A stretch of 64,000 bases of DNA from Diphasiastrum complanatum (GCA_029204225.1 CM055105.1:10306551-10370550); one strand, 5' to 3'; positions 10,649 to 21,865 are shown, counted from the first letter of the stretch. Numbers and translations: made by a program. Notes: generated from the letters alone by a model not told the origin.

Positions 10649-11584
10649 ATGGAAAAACAACCGGAGCTAGTTATTGACAAGGATATAGCCTCAAAAAATA
10701 TTGAAGAAAAGGTAACAATGTCGGATTCAAACATTGAGAAGGCATCACAACCAAAAGTGCTTAAGGAGAAAAGGAAAGTGACAACTTCATCTTCACGGAG
10801 GAATGAGACAAGAAAAAAAGCACATAGCGGGCGATCAAGCACAAGAGGTGGAGAAGACGTAGTACCTCAGAACTTCCAAGGATATGAGACTATTGCGAAT
10901 CAACCTACAACAGGTGATATCATTGGCATGGATGTGACTACCCTTGAGATGGCTCAATCATTAAACCAAGCAGGACCAAATGAAAGTGTCAACAACGTAA
11001 GTAAGGCCTTGGAAAAGGTAGAAGGTCAATTGTTTTGGGAGAAATTTTCACATATGTATCCATTTGGAGAAAATCGCACATTCTTGATTCTCGTGACATT
11101 GTGTGATTGTGCTCCTACTCATTATGTATATCGATCAATTAACAAGGTTCATTACAAATATCTGATGAGCCAGTTCATGAGTATGCCTCTTGTGGTTGAT
11201 ATGATAGCAGACCTAGTACCTTATGTCGTTCAAACGAAAAAAAATGTTAAAGAGAGATGAGATTCTTGAGAGCAAAATTTTTTCTTACAGGTATTATGTT
11301 GTCTCTAGTCAACACTCTATATTAGTTGCAAGAAGAATAGTGGAGTCTCCAACATGTCCACAACATCTAAGAGACTGCTACAGTATAGGAATTCAAGGAT
11401 ACTAGGTGCACATGATTATCTTGAAACTTTGAAACTTTCAAGATTAATGAATTAACTCCATCAAGAGGTTATGGTAAAGACTCCATATCAAGATGCTCTA
11501 TCACAAGCAAGAAGGCAATGAGAATACTTTGGTTGTCCGCCAAAGCCAACAGGAGGGCACTCCATAGCAAACTCAAAATGGAAG
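10649..11584 (+). pseudogene. ParB-like segment of the composite gene
   Basis: The frame from 10649 to 11260 opens with a Lys/Ser-rich linker (likely disordered, ~residues 1-90). It then enters a segment with HYVYRSINKVHYKYLMSQFM (~11119-11180). After a frameshift near 11240-11260 the other frame gives YYVVSSQHSILVARRIVES (~11292-11348). The pattern of an Arg-x-Ile-Asn followed by His and a later (G/S)QHS-x-x-A-A-R box resembles ParB/Srx-type domains, in which a G-x-H-R box is central. A stop TAA at 11455 and TGA at 11518 interrupt the following segment, which reads FGCPPKPTGGHSIANSKWK up to the donor site at 11585. The ParB assignment is tentative. Confidence 0.4.
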
Positions 11585-11719
11585 GTGATCCTTGTACTTA
11601 TGCTATGTTTTTTTTTAATCTTTTATATTAGTAGATTTTATGTTATAAAGGTTTATTCATGCATTTCTAAATTTTAAGCGTATTTATGATATTGCCTCGT
11701 CTTACTAAATGTTGTGCAG
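11585..11719 (+). other. Putative intron 1 of the composite gene
   Basis: The exon ends AAATGGAAG and the intron begins GTGATC at 11585. It is T-rich in the middle and ends TTGTGCAG at 11719. Joining the exons keeps one frame from ...SKWK into EFMEAIKVTLEAIN. The intron is 135 bp, a normal plant size. Confidence 0.55.
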
Positions 11720-13396
11720 GAATTCATGGAAGCAATAAAGGTCACATTGGAGGCAATAAATGCAAGAAGTGACTTGCATATGCTTTTGAGTAGCGAGTTT
11801 ATTTTCAATAGGTGGTTGGATATTATGGAGAAGTACATAATTGGAGAAATTGCAAACAACAGGGGTGAGCATTCCAATAAGAATTCAAATGAGTTTGCAA
11901 AAGGTAAAAAGATGCAGGTGGATGGTACCACACAATTATCTCCTAGCATGTTTCGTTGAATTCAAGAGTTGCTTGATGATGAAGTTTTAAAGATACAAGA
12001 AATGATATTTCGTGGCACCATATTGTTAAAGAAGGCAAAAGTAGTAACAAAGTACAAAGACATGGAGGATGTGGCTACAAGTTTCAAGTATAATAGAGTA
12101 CTGAAGAATGGAATTGTGGAGTACTTAAAGAGCATCTCTGGTGAGGACAAGCTACAATATGATGAGGTTGCAAAAAAATACAATATCACAAAAGAGCTTT
12201 ATGATAAGATATATAGTTGGAGCAAAGATTGGATGAAGTAGTCAACTAACAAAGCAAAAAAAAAGACACCTCTACCTGAAGTTGTGAAGAATGAACTACG
12301 TCTTGCACATGCGAAGGCATTTGGAGTTCAACAACGTCTACATTTTGAAAGGCCTTGGAGGATTTTCAACACAGGGGAATTCATCTCATGCTTTACAGAT
12401 GTGATACTTGCATGTGGTGATTCTAATGACATTGAGTTAGTGCTTGTGGACACTACATCACAAGGGCCTCAGTACGAGTGGACTACAAATGCTTTTAAAA
12501 GGTTGGTGGAATGCATTGCTAGCATTATCTTGGGTGATTCTTATGTCTTGGTTGCACTAGTACCTTATGGACCAGTTTTGAGTGCTTTGGATACTACTCT
12601 ATGACACATTGTTGGTTTCGTTCATCTAGAGTATGGATCATATACTAGAGGGGATGCATGTAAAAAAAGGTACACAAGTAGCCATGATCTTGTTGTGTTG
12701 ATGGCAATGATCTCAAAGACAAAGGACAAAACCATATGGGATGCTCTTATTAGCAATGAAGTACCGTCCATTATATATGATGAAGATGAAAGTGAAGAGG
12801 AAAAAGAATCACCATCAGAATAAATGTCAACTTCAAAAAAAAAAATTGGATTGTTTGAGAATCCTATAACATATGAGAGTTGTGCACTAAGCGGAGGTTG
12901 TACTAGCAAATATCCCAAAGAGAGCACATTCTTTTCTAAGCTTGTTTCCTCATTTTGCCAACATGGAAAAGTTGTTGTGGATGCATTTACTGGAGGATTC
13001 GCCATGAGAGAGGCCCTACATAGCGAGAGGAAGACAATTGTGTTTGTAAGTAATTCTTCTGAGAAAGATTTGCTTGAAAGTTATGCTTCTATGATGGTTG
13101 AAAGCTTGTCTGAGGTTAATGCCTTCTATAAAAGCTTGGGGGGGAAGATGGAAGTGCAAGTCAATTACCTTCTTCATGTCAAGCTCAGCCATTGCCTGCA
13201 GATTTTCTTAGAGATATTGCTGAAACCTCAAAGGACATTGATTTGTTCAATATGCAAGAAGGTTATGTTGGCCTTGATGATGTTATTGAAGGTCATAATG
13301 ATAACACTTTGATTCAGGATGAGGGGCATGCTGAAATGGATGATAAAGAGACTATGGAGAACCAAGCTATAGAACAAGACATAGTACATGAGACAA
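11720..13396 (+). pseudogene. Beta-class DNA methyltransferase-like segment of the composite gene
   Basis: One plus-strand frame runs from 11720 to about 13140. It contains, in order, a helical N-part, IELVLVDTTSQGPQYEW (12432-12482), LVALVPYGPVLSALD (~12548-12592) and HGKVVVDAFTGGFAMREAL (12962-13018). A strand ending in an Asp-x-x-x motif followed later by a DxFxGG box is the order of beta-class N4/N6 DNA methyltransferases, where the catalytic D-P-P-Y precedes the AdoMet-binding FxGxG. Here the catalytic box is VDTTS and not DPPY/DPPW, so activity is doubtful. Stops TGA 11957, TAG 12239, TGA 12602 and TAA 12821 lie in the same frame. A G run at ~13138-13144 marks a frameshift into the acidic tail that reaches the donor site at 13397. 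Confidence 0.45.
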
Positions 13397-13688
13397 GTTA
13401 GTAAAGTCATTGTATAGTCATGGGATGGATGCCTTGATGCACTCTTCAAAGAACTATTTTTTTTTTTTAATGGATGATAAGTATAAATATTTGGATACTA
13501 AACAAACCATCTTATGTCAATTGTTCTTACTTTTCAATTGTACTTGTGTGTGTGCATCACTTATATTGTTTTTTCTTTTAAGAACATATGAAGATAAATA
13601 AAGACTTTTAAGGAGATGTAAAAAAGTATTTTTATACATTAAGGCATGAAGAGCATGAAGATTAATACATTTGGCTATGTACTTTCAG
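13397..13688 (+). other. Putative intron 2 of the composite gene
   Basis: The intron begins GTTAGT after GAGACAA and ends TATGTACTTTCAG at 13688. It is T-rich near 13450-13570. Splicing joins the acidic tail in frame to TTTKKHYHDELFLILELNG, the start of the phosphatase-like domain. Confidence 0.5.
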
Positions 13689-14643
13689 GTACAACAACCA
13701 AAAAGCATTACCATGATGAGTTGTTTCTTATTTTAGAATTGAATGGCGTACTTCTAAAAAGATATGGAAGGCATCTTGGATATCCTGATGTTGTGAAAGT
13801 TGAAAAACGATGGATAAAACTACGTTTTGGATGGTTATGTTTTTTGAAGAAAATAATCTCTTTGTTTAGGGTTGGAATATGGTCATCCATGACATACACC
13901 AATTTGCTATGCACTTATACATTCATGGAGGAACAAGCACAACAAAAGCTACCATTTTTTATGGTATGGAGACAAGAGAATTGCTATCAGCATGAGAGAA
14001 TGATGAGACCTGATAATGATAATGTCATTGCTGACTTCAAACCTTTATGTTACATTTGGCGCCACTTCTACCCATCTTTAGATTGTCATAACACGATACT
14101 AGTAGATGACTCTCTGTATAAATGTTGTATGAATAGTGTAGACAATTGCATATTTTCAGAGACATTTGATGGGTGGAGTGAGGGAGACTATCTAAATGAT
14201 GTATTACTACCTCATTTGGAAGAAATGAAAAAGACTCCCAACGTTCAAGAGAAAATCGTATCGATCAACAACCAATCATGTCAAATCATAGCTTTATATT
14301 ATTTTCAATCGGTGATGCAAGATCCTTGGGACTCTATTCTACCTGCAGCTCCATCAAAAAAATCAATGTTTGATGATGTGCTACATCACAAGAAAATGGA
14401 AGACACGAAGGTTCTATCCATATATGAGGAATTTGATGTTGATCAAATACAAATATTGGAAGCCCTTGTAAAAAAACCATGGCTTCCTTGCACCAGAGGT
14501 GAAGCAATGGTTATGGCTGTCCACCTTGGTCTGGATAAAGATAACTTTAGTGAAAAACGAGCAAGAGATCATATCCAATTCCTTATTGCAAGAATGGAAA
14601 GAGAAAGGGGATTGAGGACAAGAGAGTCAATAGAAATGTAAAT
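13689..14643 (+). pseudogene. FCP1/NIF-like HAD phosphatase domain of the composite gene
   Basis: This frame is open from the intron end to the stop at 14641-14643 and shows a full FCP1-homology order. It reads LFLILELNGVLLKRY (motif I region, 13721-13765), ISLFRVGIWSSMTYTNL (motif II region, ~13858-13907), LPFFMVWRQENC (~13950-13986), and HNTILVDDSLYKCCMN (14090-14137, motif III/IV with the Asp pair). This resembles the plant subclass whose motif I is D-L-N-G and not D-x-D-x-T. Here the first Asp is Glu (codon GAA at 13736), which would remove the expected nucleophile. The C-terminal part after ~14300 is hydrophilic, with LGLDKDNFSEKRARDHIQFL near the end. It is the best preserved block. Upstream damage makes the whole gene a pseudogene, though this exon alone is intact. 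Confidence 0.7.
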
Positions 14644-15542
14644 GTTGAATAAGCATCGAAATTGCCTTCAACTCTATGTAATGTTTGAAGTTATATGTCT
14701 AATGTTCAAACTCTATGTAACAATTCTTCTATTTTATCTTAGAATTATAATATGAATTTTGATGAAGCAATTTCAAATTGTTGAATTTCTATGTTTTGTC
14801 TTTATGTTTCTTATGCAATCACTCTGTCTATAACTGTCAATTTATTAGTATTGATGTATGTACTATGGATCAAGTTGAAGATCTGAGGTAAATTTTCTAT
14901 CAGGTACATGCATGTGACAAAGATCAATATAATTCTTTCAACTTTGATTAATCAAACAACTTTATGAAAAATTTAATACACTATTTTTGTGATCTTGCAT
15001 ATGTTTGGCAAAATCAAATAATGTATTTGACGAGTATTCAACACTCTAAAGAGTACATCTAAAAGCCAATCCATTGTAGTTACTTCATGTTATATGTTAT
15101 TTGAGAAGAACCCAAGTTTGACATCTTTTGTTATATTAGAGAAACAAGAAAGGAAAAATTTTGTAGATTCATAATATGACATCAAATATATCTTCAAGGA
15201 CGCAATTTTCAACTATTTCCCTTAGTAGCGTAATTGAATAAAATATGGAAAAAAAATTACCTTTTTTCTTTTGATTTTGTCAAGGTTTTCCTCTTGCAAC
15301 CTTAGCCAATGAAGCGTGCATCTTTACGCTGTAAATGATGATACAAAAGAGAAAAATAATGCAAAATTATATTTTATGTTTCAAAATCATGAATTAATAC
15401 TGAGACTTTTATGTCTTCTTCTTGTCTCCAATTGAAAACCTATGCTTGGAAATTAAAAACTTTACCAAAAGACTTTGTAAAAACAACAACAACACACTCC
15501 AATGAAGGTACATGAATCTCCTGCAAGCACCTTCTCAACACC
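14644..15542. other. 3' flank of the composite gene, AT-rich
   Basis: No coding feature. Bases 14640-15150 are repeated with divergence at ~15850-16345, as part of a duplication that includes the gene's 3' end. Confidence 0.5.
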
Positions 15543-16345
15543 ATGGGATTGTATTCTACCTGCAAGTCCATCAAAGAGATCAATGTTTGATGATGTGCTA
15601 CATCACAAAAAAATGGAAGTCACAAATTTTCAATCCATATATGAGGAATTTGATGTTGATCAAATACTATAACAATTATTGAAATCACTTGTAAGAAAGC
15701 CTCACTCTTGTAGCACTAGAGATCAAGCAATTGTTATGGCGATTTACCTTAGTCTAAATAAAGGTAACCTTAGTGAAAATTGAGCAAGAGATCATCTCTA
15801 GTTCCTTCTTACAAGAAAATAAAGAGGAAGGAAATTGAGGACAAGAGCGTCAATAAAAAATCTATAAATGTTGATTAGGCCTCAAAATTGCCTTTAACTT
15901 TATGTAATGCTCAACATGCTTTGTAAACTTATATGTCTATTGTATTGATGCAACAATTCTCTTATCTTATATTGAAACTATGATATGAATTTTAATAAAA
16001 CAATTTCATGTTTTTTATGCAATCACTTAATCTATGATATATCATTTTTTTAATAATGATCTATGAATCAAGTTGAAGATGTACGATAAAGTTTCTAGCA
16101 TGATATGCATGTGACAAAGATCAACATTATTCCTCCAACTTTGATTAATTAAACAACTTCATGAATAATTTCGTGCACTATTTTTGTGATCTTGTTATTA
16201 TTGACAAAATTAAAATAATGTATTTGATGAGTATTTAAAACTTTAAAGAATACATAAAAAATCATTATTTCATGTTATACGTGATTCAGAAAATTCCATG
16301 TTCGGTATCTTATTTTATATTGTAGAAGACATCAAAGATACCTAC
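15543..16345 (+). pseudogene. Partial duplicate of the composite gene's 3' end
   Basis: Bases from 15543 align with 14326 onward at an offset of about 1.2 kb. Shared words include ATGTTTGATGATGTGCTAC and ATATGAGGAATTTGATGTTG. The similarity continues through the 3' flank to ~16345. The duplicate lacks everything upstream of codon ~230 of the phosphatase-like exon and carries stops (for example TAA/TGA near 15671 and 15781). It is a dead segmental copy. Confidence 0.7.
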
Positions 16346-17025
16346 GGATATGCATGGAGTCAAGTTCAAGATCATCATGTTTTTTTATCAAGCTAGATTT
16401 TTGAGGAGGAGTGTGAAAAATGCAAAAATTATGCTTGGTCAAGGCCAAATCTATGTATATAGAATGATTACACATGTGTGGAGCCTGTTCCCACGTGTGA
16501 AATAAATGTACTTTTCATGTAGTACAATCATATAGCTTGTACATATAGTTTAAATCAAGTATATTGGCTAAAAAGGACAAAATCATGTATTTTAGTTATA
16601 TGCCACATGGCATCAATCTAGAGATTGCATGAAGCCACATCATGAGATTAGGTGTCAAATCCCATGTGTAGAGGTCTGCTCACACGTGTGGAATAAGTTG
16701 AGGAAGTTGAATATGCACTTCTAGAAGAGTTTTCCTAGTTCTCTACATAGAAGAAAAATGGACCAAAAGTGCTCAAAATAGAAGGTTTTGTCCAAGTGTC
16801 AATTTTGCATGATGAGTCATCACATGACAAAGCACCCTCACACATGTGAGATTAGAGGGATAATCAGTACCATGAGCTCCCACTTTTTGTATATATAGAG
16901 CCACATTTGGCCATAATAAAAAAGCAACACCAATCTTGGTTTTGGAGGCAATTTTTGTCAATTTCATCATTTGTCTTGATTTTTCTTAATAGTTTTGAGT
17001 TCCTATCATATTGTACTTTTATGCT
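16346..17025 (+). mobile_element. Copia-type 3' end and LTR (same family as 59570-60240)
   Basis: A polypurine tract GAGGAGGAG (16403-16411) precedes an LTR-like sequence that starts TGTGAAAAATGC at 16412. It runs to about 17025, where Gypsy-derived sequence begins. The whole stretch aligns with 59510-60170, including the pre-LTR words TCAAGATCATCATG and the internal words GACCAAAAGTGCTCAAAATA. A TATA-like box TATATATAGAG lies at ~16889-16899. No internal coding region is attached, so this is a solo or truncated LTR. Confidence 0.75.
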
Positions 17026-17029
17026 TCCA

Positions 17030-19140
17030 TTCCATTCAATCCTTCTGATTCTCAATTGTCTCCCGACACTCTGGCGTGGATGCAAGTCATCAATTTTTCA
17101 CCCCCATGCCAGACACTTTCTGCTCCATCCTCACCTTCTTCCATACTCCACACCACCCTCCAGTTCCCTTATGTTCCTCCCATCCTCTCGTTCGGACAAA
17201 CCGTCCTCACCCTTGTTTCCACAGTTGCTTCTCAAACCCCACCTGCTTCGCCAACAAAGGTTGTCGAGGACAACCAACCGTTGCTTGATGATGCATTTGT
17301 CCAAACAGTGTTTGTACCATCGCCAGATCGGACTGATCCTACTGCCCCAGATGGCATTAGGTCCAATGAGAACCTGATTGAAGACAATGACGATGGTACT
17401 CCACAAGTCGTCGGGGCCGATACAACACAGGCCCCTACCAGTGCCAGTGTACCGGCTGCTCCCACAGATCTAACAAAGGCGTACCAAACTCTGGAAAAAT
17501 ACATCTTAGATGCGGTAGCGGCCAAAGCCATTATGGAAAGTAGGGTACTACATTTGGAGACGAGTAACACACATCTGCGAATAGACCTCACCAAGCTGCA
17601 GTAAGAGGTTATTTTGGCTCAACAACACGAACAAGCAGGGCACTAGGAGATTGCCAAGCTGCAACAGAAGGAGGAGGGCCTCAACAACTATATCCAAAGC
17701 CTCTCCAAAGCGCTGACTGAGGCATCCACAAAGGCGGGAGATTTGATCTGAAGCGTCCCAATGACTTGCTCCCATCTAGACGCAGCTAAATCTTTTGGAA
17801 GCAGAGAATACGTGCCTGGGGACAGAGGTCAAATCCCTACAAGAAGAAAAGCTCACCTGGTTAGCTCAACCTGCACCGGACTCAAGGCCGCTTTCTCAAT
17901 CAGAAATGAATCTTCTACAACGTCAGGTGCAAGTTTATAGCCAAATCTTAAACAACTACCAGACAGAGTTCAACAAATATCGGAGAAGCGCAACGCACGA
18001 GCTCACCCAGGTCAAGCAAGCCCTCAAGGCCTGCCGGAAAATCATGGAAATGAAGGCCCAGCCCACCCCCGTGGTAATTCCACCGCCACCTACTTTTGAT
18101 GCTGCACAGGCTAGTACAAGCCAAGACCAGAGCCAGCAGGCAACAGGGGGATTTCAACAAGATCAAGGGTCCGAAGGCCAGGACCAAGGGCAGACGGATA
18201 TGGCTGCTGAGACGCGAGAGTAGGGCCAAGGCGCAACTACCAGCCAAAGCCAAGCCACATCATCCAGAGGTTCACGCACGATATCTGCCAGCCGAACCTT
18301 CCGAAGACCAAAGTCCGTGGAGGAGAAAATCAACAGATTTCTATCAAAGTATCCCCATGAGTCATCAAGAAGCAGCTGGCAGATATCATTTTCTGCTCAA
18401 ACAATCAAGGGCAAAGAACTGCAAGTATTACCCACCCTCCAACCACAGCTAGAGTGGCGTCAGCAATTGTTCGAAAGAGACCCTGCGGCCATCAGGGCCT
18501 ACGTGACGAGTCCACAACAATTACGGGTGAACGTGCACTTCCTGCCATGTCCACAAAGATCCAAATGGGCGGAATGCGGCACCCCTCTGGACAAGATCAC
18601 ACTGCAGAATTTTAATTGGCCAGTAATACCATCAGAATATGGGTGGACTACAGATGTAGACGCCAAAAAGGCTCTCACCATGTTCGCCAACCAATATATC
18701 AATTGCCTTGATCCAACAGTCCGCGCGACAGCCACTTACGCCTGGGACTTGGAACATCTGATGGGGATCGAAACTAAATGGGACAATTTTCTCCCATCCG
18801 TATTCTTTGCTGTTAATAAGGTGCTACCTTCAGACAAAATCAAAGATCAGCTACCAATAGCTCGTGTCTATTACCGAGCTGCGCTTCAGGGTGATCCATG
18901 GACACGCCGATTCCAAACATGGGTCAACCAAGATTGGCTGCAGGGGCCCACAAGTCTCTTCACACGCCAAAGGACTTGAAGAAATTGGACCGCCTCAACT
19001 TTATGGAGGGCGTCACCACCTACCTCATCCAGCAAAGGCGGGCAAAGAAAACGCTCTACTAAACCGGCAGAGTGCTGAGGGACCGGCACTACTTCAGGTT
19101 GTGGGTCCCGTTGGGGGTATTCCCAACAAAATGTAAATAA
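17030..19140 (+). pseudogene. Gypsy (Athila/Tat-like) downstream ORF, copy A, 5'-truncated
   Basis: This is one of three copies in the window of a protein of unknown function carried after integrase by a Gypsy element (see 44469-45670). The readable blocks are: a Pro/Ser/Thr-rich part (17030-17600) ending in a likely coiled coil (AYQTLEKYILDAVAAKAIME); a second coiled-coil part (17795-18223; EMNLLQRQVQVYSQILNNYQ, then a Gln/Ser-rich tail); and a C-terminal block (18317-18979). That block carries EEKINRFLSKYPHES, AYVTSPQQLRVNVHFLPC, DLEHLMGIETKWDNFLP and LPIARVYYRAAL. Frame changes and stops (17602, 18221, 18977) break it. I see no protease, RT or integrase motif, signal peptide or membrane segment. 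The N-terminal block of copy C is missing here. Function is unknown; gag-like or env-position roles are possible. Confidence 0.6.
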
Positions 19141-19161
19141 ATAAAATCATCCAATAAAATG

Positions 19162-19923
19162 TGTTGCGAGGGCATGGCATCCTGGGCGCGTAAGCCCATG
19201 GCCCAATGAGCACGCAAGTAAAGTTGTAAATAAAATAAACTTGACTTGGGCCTTGGAATTAAAATAAAACTAGAGGCCCAAAGTCATTTTTAAACTTAGA
19301 GATTACTTTTTAGAGTTGGGTCCAAATTGGGACTCACATGAATCTTATGATTACCAATGAACTTTTTGTGGACCCTTTGATCAAGTTGGGTCCAAGATGA
19401 ATGGATAGGATCATTGTGAATATTAGCCAATAGGATTGAGGGGCAAGGACCTTTCCCATTTTATAAAAAGACACCATTTGTACACTATTTTCATGCTTAA
19501 TGAGAAGGAGGAAACTCTACCAATTTTGGAAGAGAAGCATCCTCATTTGCAATTCAATGCTTGCTATTGCTCTTGTTATTTTCGATTGCTCTCAAGTTCA
19601 TGCTTTTTGGTTTTAATAGTTTATGTTTCTCCTTTAGCAAGTATAATGTGCATTTGAGCTAACCTCCACCCTCCCTCTATCTCTCTCTTCTATCTTCTTT
19701 TCCCTCCATCTTTTCTAATCATCCCCTTCCTTCCACAATCATGATGAATGTTAGTGTAGAGGAGTAGAATTAAGGGAGAGTAGTGTTATTGGTGAGTAGA
19801 ATTAAGGAAAAAAGTAGAAAACTAACTAAAAATAGCATCTATGCAAAGTTAGGTACCTATCCAGTGATCTAACCTTTGTTGATAGACGGGAGGGCTATAC
19901 TACGCAAGATCTTCGACCCTACA
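19162..19923 (+). repeat. Gypsy LTR following copy A
   Basis: The sequence begins TGTTGCGAGGGCATGGCATC and ends CGACCCTACA. It matches the LTRs at 45771-46544 (plus), 20536-21339 (minus) and the partial one at 62240-62603. Shared words include GGCCCAAAGTCATTTTTAAA and GTTGGGTCCAAATTGGGACT. The exact start is uncertain by ~30 bp because the upstream GTTGGGGGTATTCCCAA is also conserved. No primer-binding site follows 19923, so this is a 3'-type LTR. Confidence 0.7.
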
Positions 19924-20535
19924 CTCCATCACTTAATGAGTAAAGCACAAAAGAAAAAAAATATAAAAGAAGAAAAAGAAAACCGAAAAAGAGAGAGAAA
20001 GAAAGTCTGGGAGAAAAGTAAAAGAAAAAAAAAAGAAAAAAAAGCCTTCAACCGTCTCTATCAGATCTTGAACCAATTTGTGAGGACGAGTGATGCCTCG
20101 CACATCCATAAGAGGTGAGGACGATTTTCCTAATTGATTCCATAGACTACCGGAAAACCAGTACTTCCTACCATCTTGTGTATTGGATCTTAGGACAATA
20201 AGTTGTCCTACGTGGACTACTGTCAGAATATAGAGCTTGAGAGAAGAGTCAGTACAAAGAGGAGAAATGGTTATTCCACGTTGAATCGGTCTTTAGAGGA
20301 TATAAGTTGAATGTCTAAAAAAAAAAAAAGAAGTTGGTAATCACCAGTCTGAACTGGTTTTAGAGATGAGGCACTAAAGCCTCAAATCAATGACACGGTG
20401 TTAGACACAATGCTATTGACTTGCATCCATATCATCCTATCCCCAATCATGAGATTTGCATTTGCATATCCCTCCATGCATGGGTCCGAAGGTGGGCATT
20501 GTCTTACGTCTGATGAAAATGGGAGCATTTGCCAT
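19924..20535. other. Spacer between two inverted Gypsy LTRs
   Basis: This 612-bp spacer separates LTRs of opposite orientation. It contains an A/G-rich tract (19945-20045) whose Lys-rich frame is a composition artefact, and an A run near 20318-20330. No gene or element is recognised. Confidence 0.5.
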
Positions 20536-20776
20536 TGTAGGGTCGAAGTTCTCTCGTAGTAGTAGCCCTCCCGCCTGTCAACAAGGGTTAGAACGTTGGA
20601 TAGGTGCCTAACTATGTAAAGATGCAACTTTTAGATAGTTCTCTACTTTTTACGCTAACACTACCACCTTTAACACTACCCCCACTAATTGTACTCCTCT
20701 AAACTAGCATTCAACATGGTTTGTAGTGAAAAAGTTAGGGAGAGAGAGAATTAGATGGATAGAAGGAGCATAGAAG

Positions 20777-20833
<57 letters not shown>

Positions 20834-21339
20834 GGAGGTTAGCTCACTTGCTCATTGTACTTGCTAAGGGAGAAACATAAACTATTGAAACCAAAAGCAT
20901 GAACTTGAAAGCAAATGGAAAACAACAAGAGCAATAGCAAGCATTGAATAGCAAATGAGGATGCTTCTCTTCCAAAATTGGTAGAGTTTCCTACTTCTCA
21001 TTAAGCATGCAAATAGAGTACAATTGGTGCCTTTTTATAAATGGGGAAGGCCCTTGTCCAATAATCCTATTGGCTAATATTCACATTGATCCTATCCATT
21101 CATCTTGGACCCAACTTGATCCAAGGGTCCACAAAAAGTACATTAGAAATCACAAGATTCATGTGACTGCAAAATTGGACCCAACTCTAAAAAAGTAAAC
21201 TCTAAGTTTGAAAATGACCTTGGGCCTCATGTTTTATTTTAATTACAAAGGGTCCAAGTCTATTATTTCTATATACATTTAGCTTGCGTGCTCATTGGGC
21301 CATGGGCTTATACGCGTAGGAAACCATGCCCTCACAACA
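20536..21339 (-). repeat. Gypsy LTR, minus strand, with (AG)n tract
   Basis: Read on the minus strand this begins TGTTGTGAGGGCATGG (21339 downward) and ends CGACCCTACA at 20536, like the LTR at 19162-19923. It contains an AG/GA microsatellite (20778-20831) where the other copies have a CT-rich stretch. It is the 3' LTR of the minus-strand copy B. Confidence 0.7.
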
Positions 21340-21865
21340 CTTTTTATTAACTAACTTTCTTCATTTCTCTATATTGGGAATACCCCCAACGAGACCCATG
21401 ACCTGAAGTAGTGCCGGTCCCTCGGCACTCTGTCGGGTCAATAGTGATCGCTTGGCTCACCTTTGGTTGATCAAGTAAGTCGTTACATCTTCCATAAAGG
21501 TGATTTCTGCCAATATTTTTCAAGTCTTTATTGGTGTGCAGGGACTTGTGGACGCCGATGATCCATGTTTGATCGATCCAGGCTTCGAAATGGCTCCAGG
21601 GATGGCCCAGAAGGCCGACTAGGTAATACACACGAGCGATTGGCAGCTGATCTTCCACGCGATCTGAGGCCAATGCCTTATTAGGATCAAAACAGATAAG
21701 TTATCCCACTTGGTCTCTATACCCATCAGATATTCCAAGTCCCGGGTGTAAGTTGCTGCCGTGCAGACTGTTGGATCTATTCAGAGAGGCTCAGGCTGCT
21801 ATCGCATCCTAGATGAAGGTTCCCAAGGCTTGGTAGGCCGTCAATAAATCTGTTGGAACAGCTGG
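21340..21865 (-). pseudogene. Gypsy downstream ORF, copy B, 3' part (split by Copia insertion)
   Basis: On the minus strand this matches the C-terminal block of copies A and C (DQLPIARVYYLVGLLGHPWS). Its 3' end carries GTTGGGGGTATTCCCAA just before the LTR. An internal deletion joins the coiled-coil region to the C-terminal block near 21770-21830, removing the AYVTSPQQ segment. The right boundary is the GCTGG target-site copy of the nested Copia element. The remainder of this copy continues at 28024-29440. Confidence 0.65.

Larger units (their letters stand above)
9848..14643 (+). pseudogene. Decayed multi-exon gene: ParB-like + DNA methyltransferase-like + FCP1-like
   Basis: A series of plus-strand coding blocks reads as one gene with at least three domains and two recognisable introns. 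Block order is: an unrecognised N-terminal part (9848-10604), a ParB-like part (10649-11584), a beta-class methyltransferase-like part (11720-13396) and an FCP1/NIF-like phosphatase part (13689-14643). Both introns (11585-11719 and 13397-13688) restore the reading frame on splicing, which argues that these were exons of a host-type gene and not a retroelement. The gene is broken by in-frame stops at 11957, 12239, 12602 and 12821 and by frameshifts near 10210-10220, 10600-10650, ~11250 and the G run at ~13138-13144. It is flanked upstream by the satellite array and downstream by a partial copy of its own 3' end. That the blocks are one gene is inference from order, strand and frame; I know no named family with exactly this architecture. 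Confidence 0.55.

Noticed and set aside
17030-19140. Copy A as an ordinary single-copy plant coiled-coil gene
   Set aside because: It recurs twice more in the window next to the same LTR, once directly downstream of Gypsy integrase.
19876-20118. Lys/Glu-rich 80-codon frame
   Set aside because: Low-complexity purine tract in the LTR spacer, no support as a gene.
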